From contig JAGTXX020000012.1 of NCBI GenBank assembly GCA_019044685.2, positions 1,302,001-1,366,000 of the forward strand: a DNA stretch of 64,000 bases, written 5' to 3'. Of the stretch, positions 10,699 through 21,770 are shown piece after piece. Source of the stretch: Nannochloris sp. 'desiccata'. Its lineage: Eukaryota > Chlorophyta > Trebouxiophyceae > Chlorellales > Chlorellaceae. The notes beneath the pieces were generated by a model, which did no database searches, was not told where the DNA came from, and saw only the letters and a program-made list of their open reading frames with translations. The translations under genes were made by a program, and so were the position numbers. How positions within the stretch are numbered: the first letter of the stretch is position 1; every line of letters begins with the position of its first letter.

Positions 10699-12659
10699 GA
10701 TGTAAGTAAATAATTTTTGATCAGATGGAACTTACTATTAAAAAAAAAGGGGAGGAAACGCCCTTGCCGGTGGCACTCAAGGAAAAGTCTAATATTTCTC
10801 GGTCTGTGGTTTTATTTGTCATTATTTCCAAGTTGGGGGTGTTGAAAAACACCAGCCCAGTGTTTCTCCCTAACAGGAACAGAAAACAAAGGGCAGAAAT
10901 AGGAATAGAATCCAACGATTCTGGAATATAATTCAAATCATAAGACAAAAAAGCGTGGAACTTATTTCGATATAGCTACAGCAGCAAACTCTTCGATGAT
11001 CTTGAAACCTGAATAGGCGTGGAAAAAGGGACGGGGGGCACACACAAACGACCAAGGGGAGGCAACGCAATTAAAAAAGCAATCATTGACCAGATACACT
11101 TGGTTTTCGTTTTACCTATCATCCGAGGCGGGATCCCATGCACATTACTTTTCAATTATTAAAGTTATTTATTTCATCTTCACTGTCGAAATACTACTTA
11201 AGCCTGACCGACCATTCTGATCTCCAAAACAACCCCCACAGCCAAAAAATTTCCGGTCTGTAATAAAGGAAGAAAATGGGGAAGGAAGCAAACAAAGCGA
11301 AACATAGTACGCACCCAAAAACATATCGTTGCTTGCATTTCAGCTAGATTTAACCAAACCAATAGCCTACAGCGTAGAAAGGAAAAGGAAGACGAAGTAG
11401 AAACCAATATATAACCAATTTATTTGTAGTTGCAACAAAACCCGAATATTGTAGAACACCTAGAAACTTTAGAAACAGGGTGCAGGCCAATGCTGTAGGT
11501 CGTCCATGGGCTAAAACTTTACTAAAACGTTTCTAAATGCATCTCTTTAAACGCTTCTTTCTTAAGCCGTTTCTGTAGTAGCAAACATTTTCTTTTCAAA
11601 CGTTATCTCATAGTAAATACCTCGTTAGCTCTTCTTTCAGAACCTAGAACATCTCCCGCAAGCCATCAAAAGTTAGGAACCCAAAACCAACACCAAAAGT
11701 AAAAAGAAACACGTCTGTTTCTTGTGAATGACTTAATAGAGAGCAAAACCAGCAAAGGTAGATGGTACATAGCATACACAAAACCACAACGCTCGCAAAA
11801 CTATCATATAATTAGACTTGTAATCTGGACTTCATGGCTCGACAGAACGAGGCATGGACGGAATCTGGTAGTGGAACTGAGAAGTAACTCAACTTCAACG
11901 GAGTATGGCAACCAAGTCGTGGAGAACTTGGGTTTGAATTGCTCAGCTGACAGAATGAAACGTGGAACCCTAAACACGGCCTAGCTGAAACCAGAAATAA
12001 CCTTATTTCTGCAAAGATATGACCAAATAAGAGGTCCAAGGTTAATACCGCGTCGGACAAGACTAACAAAGGTCCGAGGGAGGGCCCACGACGGTCGACG
12101 GTCAAGCGTGCGTGGTCAAGCATTTACACAAGGGTTTCGTCAAAAGCTCACCTCAATACACAACCCAATTGGCTAGGTCACTTTACTACACTGCAAAGTT
12201 CATACTATATACGACAACGGAGACGGAAACCTGGGCATGACAGCCCAACACGGTAATCGCATTTTCAATTTGAAAACTCATTCAAAAACTTAGCCACTAC
12301 AGGCAAATCTGTTTCTTACTGAACTTGAAACTGACACCGCAACACTATAGCTGCGGCGGGCCTCATTGTTGCACTGCGCAAACAATGAAAGACAGCGGTT
12401 CAGAGCTTGGAGCTTCGATTTAAACCCTCGAAACTTCGATCGAGCCCCTCCTTCCGGGTCAAAAAAGCCGTTCATTTGAGAGCGTTACAGTTAGTTCGGT
12501 TAAGGTACAACAGAATATACGCTCTCCAGCCAGTAATCCAGAGAGCAGAATATTATGATAAAAGACATCATTATTTTAAGAAGAAAATATATATCCAAGG
12601 TCTAGAAAAGAAAAAGAAAACTACCTCCGCTGCTCCTCTCTCAACTTCCTCCATGGCCA
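10699..12659. other. 2-kb region with no recognisable gene
   Basis: This is the longest non-genic stretch of the window, between the convergent UBL-SAYSvFN and PurF genes. Only short open frames occur, none with a recognisable motif or a coherent splice pattern. Its composition drifts: 11.0-11.8 kb is A-rich, 11.9-12.45 kb is more GC-rich. I see no terminal repeats, transposase fragments or tRNA. It may hold long 3' UTRs, a non-coding RNA or a decayed element. Confidence 0.6.
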
Positions 12660-14708
12660 TTACGCTGCCGGAGATAATTTTGGCTTCATCTCCATTCCAA
12701 TCAAGCTTGTCTTCTTTCCAGCCCTATTTCTACTCTTTCCACGTCCACTTTCTTCTAAATTTCTCAAATAGGCTTCATTGATATCTCCCGTGACGTATTT
12801 TCCAGTAAAACACGAATCATCAAAATTTTGAATTGTGGGATTTAATTCCTTCCCCACCCCTATAAGATCCTCTACAGACTGGTACACAAGACCGTCTGCT
12901 CCCAGGGTAGTGCAAATCTCGTCTTCTGTAAGTCCATGAGCTACAAATTCTTGGCGGGAAGGCATATCAACTCCGTACACATTTGGGTAGCGGACAGGGG
13001 GTGCAGAACTTGCTAGATACACTTTAGCTGCACCAGCTTTACGTACCATGTCTACAATTTGACTCATCGTAGTACCGCGGACAATGGAATCATCTACAAG
13101 CAATACGTTTTTACCCGAAAGCACAGCAGGCATAGCATTTAATTTACGTCGGACGCTCATCTCACGCAGACGTTGGTCGGGCATGATAAATGTACGTCCT
13201 ACGTACCTATTTTTAACCAAACCTTCACGATACGGTAATTGTAATTCAGACGAAATTTGGATAGCAGCAGGACGGGAGCCGTCAGGAACAGGGCATACTA
13301 AATCAATATCCCATCCAGTTTGTTTAATTCTTTTGGCAAGACGAGTACCCAGTCCCAATTGGAAACTGTACACAGGAATGTTGTTTAGTACAGAATCAGG
13401 GCGAGCTAAATAAATATACTCGAAAATACAAGGAGTGGTACTCTTTGCAGGAGCACACTCTCTCGTCACCAGTTTGCCTTCTTCGGTAATCACAATCATC
13501 TCACCAGGTTGAACGTCCCTGACACGTGTAAAGCCAATGGGACCAAATGCGCAATCTTCAGAAGCAACACACCATTCTTCACCACGAGGACCATCACGGC
13601 GACCTAATACCAAGGGACGAATGCCATGAGGATCCCTAAAGGCTACCAGGCCGACGCCTTTTACCAGGCAAATACACGAATATGCCCCCTGTAATAATGC
13701 CATGGTATTTTCACCTGCTTCGAACAGCATATCCATTTTTTTGCGATTAGGGTCACAGGATGTATCACTAAGGCAGCGTTGATGAGCCCTGTGGATTTCG
13801 TCAGCAAGAACATTCAGCAGAACTTCAGAGTCGGAGGTCGTGCGGAGATGGCGATTAAAAAAAGAAGTAGAGGAAATAAGTAATTGACGAAGCTGGTCCG
13901 TATTTGTTAAATTTCCGTTGTGGATAAGGTAGATACCCAAGGGGGAATTAACGAAAAATGGCTGGGCTTCTTGTGCAGAGGAAGAACCAGCAGTAGGGTA
14001 GCGAACATGGCCAATTCCTACAGAGCCTTGGAGTTTATCCATGACAGCAGAGTTATCAAAGACATCTTTGACGAGACCATTGGCTTTGTGTTCGTAGAAT
14101 TTAGCCCAGTCGGTTGTGACGATACCGGCGGAATCTTGGCCACGGTGCTGTAACATGAGAAGGGCTTCGTAAACTTCAACGTTGGCTTCACCTTCAGTTT
14201 TGTAGACACCGACGATACCACACATCTTGGTAGGTGATCTGCTAGTGAGAAAGGGAAAAAGGAGAGGGTTACTTACGAAAATTGTAAATAGTATAGAGGC
14301 GGTAAGGTAAAGAGGCGGCGGCAGAAGGCTTTATCAATAACGATGATTGAGCATTTGGCCATAGATGCAAGCGCAGCTTGCCCCACTAATGGCTGTCAAA
14401 CTATACGAAGCAGTTGCAGAGCTCCAAGCCCTTCAGAAACAAGTATAAGTATGTGCATGCTACTTTGAAATCCAAGAGGAGAACTCTTACCTGGTAGTTG
14501 GGGTGCTTGTGTTGGCAATGGCGCGATGAGCAGCAATACGCAATGGTGCTCCCTTCGAAATGCTAGCAACGGAGCGTGTAACACTGGAAGTTCCTAGTCT
14601 GGAGGCATGGCGGAGTGACAGTTCCGTGCTGGTGGCAGCAGCGCGTACCCTGCCACCTGGGAGCCTGACAACGCTCCCAGTGTCAACATTAAATGTTGAT
14701 TTCATCAT
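12660..14708 (-). CDS. purF: amidophosphoribosyltransferase, E. coli-type, with N-terminal leader
   Basis: This enzyme makes phosphoribosylamine from PRPP and glutamine, the first committed step of purine synthesis. Exons 14708-14491 and 14238-12660 give 598 aa. Residues 1-77 are rich in Ser, Arg, Ala and Thr and poor in acid, like a plastid transit peptide. Met78-Cys79 starts the mature Ntn hydrolase (MCGIVGVYKTEG), with Cys79 the catalytic nucleophile. RGQDSAGI, GIGHVRYPTAGSSS and HNGNLTN mark the glutaminase, and VLLVDDSIVRGTT is the PRPP loop. The Cys ligands of the Bacillus/plant Fe-S class are missing: YPNVYG replaces the HPCFYG-type site and there is no CxxC before FTGKY. The sequence tracks E. 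coli PurF instead. Enzyme identity is near certain; plastid targeting is inferred. Confidence 0.95.
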
Positions 14709-15132
14709 CTGATCAATTAAAATAAAATAAAATACCTAATTCGTTGAGAAAAAGATGTTTTCAATTCGAAATTTTAAACTGCAACCTTGACCTTGCGGGA
14801 TTAGGAGGACTTCGTCTCTGCTTAAACCACAACCCTTATCAAGATGAATATGGCAAGCTGTTGTGTGGGCCGAGCAGGAGCCTATAGGCGTCAGAATTGC
14901 CGGCGGTGTTGGGCTGCAGCCTTTCTGCAGCTTTCCAGCCTTTCCAGCATTTTTGCAAGCATTTATTAGTGAGTGGAATCCTCCAGGGCATAAAATCTTA
15001 ATTTGGTTATCATACGACCACCCGAAACTTTTTGTTGGTGCAGCACTGTGTCCCCGAGCTCAACCTCTTTGTTAAATTTATCGTCACAAAAAGAGATCGC
15101 AGGGTATTTGAAACTTGGCACACAGGCTTAGG
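14709..15132. other. divergent intergenic region between PurF and the RNase-kappa-like gene
   Basis: This 424-bp stretch between two gene starts presumably holds both promoters. No convincing exon or RNA gene is visible. Confidence 0.55.
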
Positions 15133-15714
15133 ATGTGCGGCCCAATGGGTACGTCTGTTCGATTATATACTTATTGCTTGGTCTATCAAAATGGCGCAGG
15201 ACAAGAAGAATGCACCTATCTCGCTCTTTCAAATTTTTTTCTGTCAACCAACCTTCTCGCCGTCAATTCCTGGCACCACCTTGCTTATAATTTTCCTTGT
15301 ATCCTTCTTTGCTTCTTGCAGTTTCCATGGCTTTGCTTGGCCTTAGTATGTTTGCGGTCTTCTTCTTATCACTTTTAGCTACACTAATTAGCCACGATTA
15401 TCCGTACGTCTCTTGTTTAATCCCTTTGAAAATCACACTATTGCATTTTCTCTCTCGCTCGTTGGCCCAGTATTTTACTCGATTTTGTCCCACCTTCTCA
15501 CAAATTTTCCATTGATCTTTTATGTAACTATACATACAGGTACGCAGGAGAATGGTTTGAAGTAAAAGGCGAGCCAGGGCATCCTCCTCCACCGCTGCAT
15601 GAACAGAGGGAAGGTGCGGTCGCTGCTCTGTGGAGTACTGTGGCTATGTATGCAGCTTTAGGAGTAGTATCTGGCATTTCTGTGTGCACACATAGAGTGC
15701 GTGGCACTCTTTAG
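15133..15714 (+). CDS. RNase-kappa-like small membrane protein (V-ATPase accessory subunit)
   Basis: Three exons, 15133-15148, 15322-15403 and 15540-15714, encode a 90-aa protein. It opens MCGPMVSMALLGLSMF, matching the Cys-Gly-Pro start of animal RNASEK. Two membrane spans follow, about residues 6-27 and 63-83, separated by a loop with a LHEQREGA motif. RNASEK is a subunit of the vertebrate vacuolar H+-ATPase Vo sector; the ribonuclease name is historical. The first coding exon is only 16 nt, so the start rests on the family-like CGP motif and phase agreement. A TGTAA motif lies at 15771-15775, about 57 nt past the stop, where an algal poly(A) signal could sit. Confidence 0.72.
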
Positions 15715-16006
15715 GTGATACAGGGTAGATTATTTGTTTTGTACATACCTCAGAATGCTTTGCTATTAATTGTAAAGATGACAAGAAAATGTTGTTTCTC
15801 GTGGAAAAGAGGAAAGATGAGAAATATTACAACTTTGCTGGTACTTGTGGACACAATTCAGAGGGAAGATAGAGTCAAATAGAAAAATTGTATAGAATTA
15901 GGTGTGAGTTTTATTGAAAGGTGAGTAGTAAGCAATAAACCAAAACGCAAATATTAAAAGAACGGTGTACAGACAAACAAATATGTTCCTCAGAAAGCAA
16001 CTCCCA

Positions 16007-16763
16007 TCAAGTCCTCGGTGCTCCACCCATTGTAGCTTCCGGGAGCCTCTCAATGGTATATCTATGCGACTGAATATACATAATCGGCACACCAGGTATC
16101 TTTCTTATCCTTCTCCTTAAATCTTTATCGCACGTGGCGACGATATAACATCTATGCTGCTTCACCCTCTCGCAGATACAATCATCGGCGTAGGTGCCTT
16201 TATGTGTGCATGGTAACCGTTCAATACGAGGATCTTTAGCTATTTTTAAGGCGACGCGGTACTTTTGGCCTAATTTTTCCAGTTCTGCCATGACGCAATC
16301 AGTGATGCAGGGCGTGCACTCGGCATAGAGGCAATCCATCATGCTTTCTACAAGGTCTAATTTATTACGAATGGAGAAATTGATGAAATTTGTGTCGATG
16401 ATGACTTGGTAAGGAGGGCCGAGTTGGGTGTTGTAGCGGAAGAACAGAGCAGCAGGGGTTTTGTCACTGCAAAAGAAGGGAAAAGGGGGGCGGGGGCGGT
16501 AGGTGAAAATCGCTAGCATTGGAATCTACAACGAATCAAGCAGTAAAATGGCTGTCGTTCCTACCAACTTACATGTGTCTGACTTCCTCTTCAGCAGGTT
16601 TCTTGGGCTTGGCTCTGCAAAAGTATTTAAATTGTGAATCTCTGCTTGCATGAAAATAAGTCGCATGCATGATTAATTTTGTCTCTTCTTACGGTTTTAG
16701 ATCTTTGGGGTTAAGCATGCGTTTGACTTCCGCAAATTTACGTGTTTTCTTTGCTTTTCCCAT
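16007..16763 (-). CDS. FCF1: FCF1 PIN-domain protein, SSU processome component
   Basis: Exons 16763-16693, 16614-16573 and 16466-16007 encode 190 aa, matching the family length (yeast 189). It starts [17 protein letters not shown], as FCF1 proteins do. The PIN fold carries [24 protein letters not shown] and [10 protein letters not shown], which supply the acidic metal-binding residues, then [12 protein letters not shown] near the end. FCF1/Utp24 is the nuclease of the small-subunit processome that cleaves pre-rRNA around the 5' end of 18S rRNA in the nucleolus. The full set of acidic residues suggests an active enzyme. It lies head-to-head with MRD1, another 18S-processing gene. Confidence 0.96.
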
Positions 16764-17093
16764 ATTAAACTACTGCTGCAAGCTTAGTAAATTTAAAGAA
16801 TTGAGTAAGACCAGAAGCTTCCAGGATTTAGAGCCAGGTTAAATTGTAGGTATATATTCCAAAATAGTGTGGAAAACGTTTATATGGCTTGAAACTCTCC
16901 AGAGCCGTCAGTAAATTGAATTCTTGGTTTCACAATAAATTACTCGGGCAGCTTTAGCCGCCATTCCCTCGTACATTCACCAAAATCTAAAGTTATTTCC
17001 ATATTAGAATTGCATAATTCTATTGATTGCGCATGAATACATCCAGCAGCGCTCATTAACTGGAAGAAGATTTGATTTAAATTTCCACATCTT
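16764..17093. promoter_or_regulatory. shared 330-bp region between divergent FCF1 and MRD1 starts
   Basis: Two pre-rRNA processing genes start here in opposite directions, 330 bp apart between start codons, so a shared bidirectional promoter is likely. I see AT-rich sequence and no other exon. Co-regulation is inferred from geometry and function. Confidence 0.55.
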
Positions 17094-20000
17094 ATGGATG
17101 CAGACCCAAACGAGGGGGCAGCTCCTCAACAGGATCCCCCTACTCAACAAACATCACGTATTATAGTCAAAAACCTGCCCAAACATGTAGATGAAAGGCG
17201 GCTTAGGGAACATTTCTCAGCCAAGGGAGAGGTCACCGACGCCAAAGTCATGAGAACACGGTAGGCATTGTTCTTTAATATCCGATAGAGTTCCTATGTT
17301 TTCTCTGATCAATATCTTCCATTTCAAAGTTCTTGAATCAGGAAATTTGCTCTTCGAGTCGTAGAATGTCCAAATAACATCTCATATATAACTATTCATC
17401 CATTTTTCTCTACAGTGACGGTAAATCACGGCTCTTTGGTTTCATCGGTTTCAGCTCTGCCGCTGAAGCTGACTCTGCGGTAAAATACTTTAATAAAACC
17501 TTCCTAGACGCTTCTCGCCTTGAAGTAGAATTCGCATTCCAATATGGTGCTCAAGAACAACCCCGCGCCTGGAGTAAATACACGGAAGGATCTTCTGCCC
17601 ACCGTCGACTGATCGAAGCCACTGGCGCCAACACCGAACCTCTAGGAAAAGGCAAAGAAGACGAGGACAAAGGGAAGAAAAAGAAGAAGAAAACGAAAGA
17701 TCCGAAACCTGAAGAAATAGATCCTAAGTTAAAAGAGTTTATGTCGTTGATGCAGCCTCGAGCAAAGCAAGCGGTGTGGGCCAATGACGATCTCGGTGCT
17801 GCAGATGGTATTACTGCTGCTGGTGGTGGTATTGGTGCTGCTGCTGCTGGTTATGGTGGTGGGCTAGGTAAAATAGTATTGGAAGATGCTGATGGCAGTG
17901 ATGATGAGCTTTATGAAGATCTTCCTGCAGCTGAAAATGATTCCTCAGAAGAAGAAGAAGAAAGCGATGGTGATGAGAAGAAAGAAGGGAGAGGTGTAGA
18001 CGCTGTTGTGGTTGATACTGGAGTGTCTGATTTGGATTATTTGAGGAGTCGAGTGAGGAAGAATTTTGATGAAGACGATGACGAGATGGTGGATGATCAG
18101 AAAGAAGAAAGAGGAGATCAAGTGGAAGAAAGCGACGACGAAAGCGACAAAGAAAGCGAAGAGGAAGAAGAAAGCGAAGACGAGGAGGAGGCGGAGGGGA
18201 AAGATGACGATAAAACAAAGAACCAAACTGACGGCGAAGACTTGGATGATATATTCTCTGGTAAAATGAAAAAGGATACAGAAATCACTCACGGCGCTCA
18301 AGGTGGATCCAACGGCACAAAGACTCCTGGCAATTCCGACCGAGGCGGCAGAGATACCGTTGATACTCATCCTTCATCCGTTATTGCCGAGACAGGCCGC
18401 CTATTCGTCCGGAATCTACCTTATTCCGCAACTGAAGACGATCTTAAAACCATTTTTGAACCGCATGGTGCGCTCGAAGAGGTTCATATAGTCCTTGACA
18501 AGGCGACACGACGGAGTAAAGGATACGCTCTGGTTCAATTCAGTAATCCTCCTGATGCAGTTGCAGCGTTTAAAGCATTAGATAGATCCATTTTTATGGG
18601 GAGATTGTTGCATGTGTTACCTGGTATGAAGGCACCCACTGGCGTTGCAGAAGAACAAACTGGATTTAACGCCACTGGTGAAAATGAAAATGAAGATGGA
18701 GATGCTGGTGGTGGTGCTGGTGGTGGCAATGTTGATGAGAAAAAAGCTTTAAAAGGCAATACCAGTAGTTATAAACGTCAGAAAGAAGCTGAATTGAAAG
18801 CTTCTGCTGGAAACACAATCGCTTGGAACTCTCTTTTTATGAGATCAGACACCGTGGCTGAAGCTGTTGCCGCGCATTATGGAGTAACTAAAAGCGATTT
18901 ATTAGATCCAACAGCGCCTGATATGGCAGTTAGAATGGCTTTAGGAGAAACCCAAGTCATAGCAGAAACCAAATCCGCGCTTGCAGAAGCTGGGGTTGAT
19001 GTGGAAGCCCTGGAAAATGCGGCGGCAGCTGCCGGGAAGGGCAAAGGCAAAAAAGGGGATGAGAAAATTTCTGTGGATCGTAGCGACACGATTTTACTAG
19101 TTAAAAATTTACCGTACAGCGCAGATGAAGAGGAACTCGAGACAATATTTGCTGCTGTTGGACCTGTACTACGAATCGTACTGCCTTCTACCAGAACTCT
19201 AGCGCTGGTGGAGTATTCAGAGGCTCAAGATGCGAGACGAGCGTTCAAGGCTCTGGCGTACAAAAGGTACCAAGCTGTACCTATCTACCTAGAATGGGCG
19301 CCAAAGGGCATCCTTAATGGTACATCAGCTAAAAAGAACACTAATATGCTAACTGCTGGAAAAAGGACAGCTGTTGAAAAGAGGGAGAAAGATAAGAAAA
19401 ATGAAGAGGCAGATGACCAGGAAGAGAAATTGGCAGCAGCTTCGGGGGGAAATGGAGCTGTTCGTGCAGAAGATGTGGCAGCTGGGCTCGCCGCTGGCGC
19501 TGCGGGAGATGAATCTATCGAATCCACCACCATCTATGTCAAGAATTTATCCTTCAAGACTAAAGAATCAGCTCTAACTAAGCATTTCATTGCAGCAGTG
19601 GAAGCAGCTGGGGGGTCTCTTCGTGCCGCAAAAGTGGCAAAATCTAAAACCAAAGACGGTCGTCTGCTTTCTTCCGGATTTGGTTTTATTGAATGCTCTT
19701 CAGAAGCTGTCGCTCGGGAGGTTATTACTTCCTTACAAGGGTCTTCTTTAGATGGGCATAGCTTGGTGTTACAGCTTTCTTCCAAAGATGCTCAGGGTGA
19801 GGTGGGTGGTGCTGCAAAAAGAAAGAATGGTGGTTCAAATACCACTAACAATGCAGCAGTACCACCAAATAAAGGCGCAATAAAGATCGTCGTGCGTAAT
19901 CTTGCATTTGAAGCTTCTCGAAAGGACATTTTAGGGTTATTTACCCCCTTTGGAGCTGTGAAAAGTTGTAGATTGCCAAGAAAGTTCGATGGCTCTCTCA

Positions 20001-20284
20001 GAGGCTTTGCATTTGTTGAATTTGCAACGCCACAGGAAGCACGTGGTGCTGTAGAGGCTGTCTCCGGTACGCATTTGTACGGGAGAAGGCTTGTAATTGA
20101 ATGGGCAGAAGATGAAGGTGGGTTAGATGAGTTAAGGGCAAAGACTGCCAGTGGGTTCAGAGGATATGACGGAGGGCTGTTACAGCATCAGCATCAGCGG
20201 GGTGGGGGAGCGGGAGAAGATGATGAGGAAGAGTTTAGTGAGGAGCATGCGAATGGAAATAATAAGAAGCGAAGGAAGAAATGA
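17094..20284 (+). CDS. MRD1: MRD1/RBM19-like pre-rRNA processing protein, five RRMs
   Basis: Exons 17094-17260 and 17416-20284 encode about 1011 aa. RRM1 (about 22-97) has [11 protein letters not shown]; intron 1 interrupts it. A long Glu/Asp/Lys-rich stretch (about 228-330) follows. RRM2 (about 382) has [14 protein letters not shown]3 (about 613) [14 protein letters not shown]4 (about 759) [11 protein letters not shown] and RRM5 (about 879) [11 protein letters not shown]. The protein ends in a basic KKRRKK tail suited to the nucleolus. Five RRMs with a domain-like linker match yeast Mrd1; animal RBM19 has six. Mrd1 binds pre-rRNA and U3 and is needed for the A0-A2 cleavages that release the 18S precursor. 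Confidence 0.93.
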
Positions 20285-20498
20285 ATAAATTAGACGTTTA
20301 TGCTCTGAATGTAAGCGGATAGATTTAAAGTTTTGAAGCTAAGCAACCGAACCCCTCGGCAGGGCTTCAGGAACAGGCCGCAGAATCCATGGGGCCATGA
20401 AGATGGCGCTCGAATACTTCAAAAACTTGGCGGCAACAACTTTGGCACAAAATCAAATGATAAAAAATTACAACGCTGGAATGTTTCAATTGCTTACT

Positions 20499-20534
<36 letters not shown>

Positions 20535-20885
20535 TGATGATTTATTTTGGCTTTTTGATGGGATTTTTTCCCATTTTTTTTATTCACAGTTTCGAACTCA
20601 TTGTAAAAAGTCTATATGCACCCTTTGGAGGCCTAACTCTTTGATTAAATAGCCATAGCGTATTATTTATAGATAATCCGCGAAAAATAGCGGTTTCAGA
20701 ATCAACCCCTCCTGAAGCCCTGCCCCTCGCTGAGGGCACTGCGGCAAGCCAAAAATTAGGCGCAAAACACGAAGGGATCATCGGATGTCGGAGCGCACTT
20801 TGGATGCTCATCAGAGCAAACCGTGGCTGAATAGCAGAATTTATTAACCCATAAACGTGTAATATAAATACGCAACGCAACCACA
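20285..20885. other. intergenic region with a GCA repeat
   Basis: This region holds the 3' flank of MRD1 and the 5' flank of the next gene. A GCA tract lies at 20501-20532. No open frame here has a recognisable motif. Confidence 0.55.
20501..20532. repeat. (GCA)10 trinucleotide repeat outside any gene model
   Basis: Ten GCA units plus two bases, uninterrupted, about 220 bp past the MRD1 stop. It is probably in the MRD1 3' UTR or in intergenic DNA. Confidence 0.95.
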
Positions 20886-21417
20886 ATGTCATCCTTCATG
20901 GAGTCCCTTCGTAGGCTCAGTTCAGGTTAGATTCCTTGTCAGCATCTCAGTGTTTGCAATTATGGTTTCGCATCTTGATTTTCAAGCATTATTGCCAATT
21001 TGCAGGCGGTGTTAAAGAACCTGAGACGTCTGCAGGTCCTACAAGCAAGTTTTACCACTCTTCTTTTCCACTATTCAGTAAAAATAAACACAGTTGATCT
21101 TACCACCTTGATCTCGTGTCTTTTTCTTTGCAGGCCCTCGTAACAACGTGTGGAGCTCCACCTTCGACCCTGGTCGCAATAGCAACATGCGTAAAGTTGG
21201 CGCCAGCTATTACGACCAGCCAACTGAAGAAAACCAAGGGTCTATCTGGGACGAGCACTTGAAGTCAGAGAGCTCTAGGCCAACCTCTCTTGATGCTACT
21301 CCCAAGCCCAGTGCGACAATCGCTACCGATAAGATTGCGTCTGCCATGAAGCAAGCTGATGCAGGATCCGGCAAAGTTGACTATGAGAAATTTATGAGTC
21401 TTTTACGCCAACACTAA
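20886..21417 (+). CDS. dormancy/auxin-associated-like small protein
   Basis: Exons 20886-20925, 21006-21035 and 21134-21417 encode 117 aa. The middle part, NVWSSTFDPGRNSNMRKVGA followed by YYDQP and SIWDE, resembles the land-plant DRM1/ARP (dormancy/auxin-repressed) signature NVWxSVFxPGSN...YFDKP. The C-terminus is a short helix-rich tail. The biochemical role of this family is unknown; in plants it marks growth arrest. The 30-nt middle exon has a GTCCTA donor that departs from consensus, but phase and the family motif both support the join. A second in-frame ATG lies four codons in, so the exact start is open. Confidence 0.68.
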
Positions 21418-21770
21418 GGCGTACTAACTTTGTCATATTTTTAGTATCAAAAACAAATGAAAGCATTGCACTGGCAAGCAGCATATGGACATTATACGCC
21501 ACTCTGGTGTTATTTACTATGTGATTGATTGATTCCTAATAGATAATATACAAAATACAATTTTACTGTATTATTCTCCGGATTGGGTTAAACCCCGCCT
21601 TTTTTGCCACCTATTTTACTTTGCATGTAAACTACTCTTAATGCTATCTTACATTATACAAATTAAACAACAGAGGTAATTTGTATTTTATATATATAAA
21701 GATGGGTATGTATCATAACTTGCCGACTCCACCACCACCACCACCACATGATGAGGACTAGTTCCGCTCT
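21418..21770. other. convergent intergenic region, no gene seen
   Basis: AT-rich 3' flanks of two convergent genes, with a short CCA repeat at about 21728-21747. I see nothing else. Confidence 0.6.

Noticed and set aside
11812..12123. Minus-strand 103-codon frame in the gene-free region
   Set aside because: No recognisable motif, no splice partner and composition unlike the real genes nearby.
17811..18370. Minus-strand open frames opposite the acidic part of MRD1
   Set aside because: Antisense of GAA/GAT-rich codons, hence Phe/Leu/Ser runs. No start context or splice support.
20584..20892. Minus-strand 102-codon frame overlapping the start of the dormancy-like gene
   Set aside because: It overlaps the first exon of a better supported gene and has no motif.
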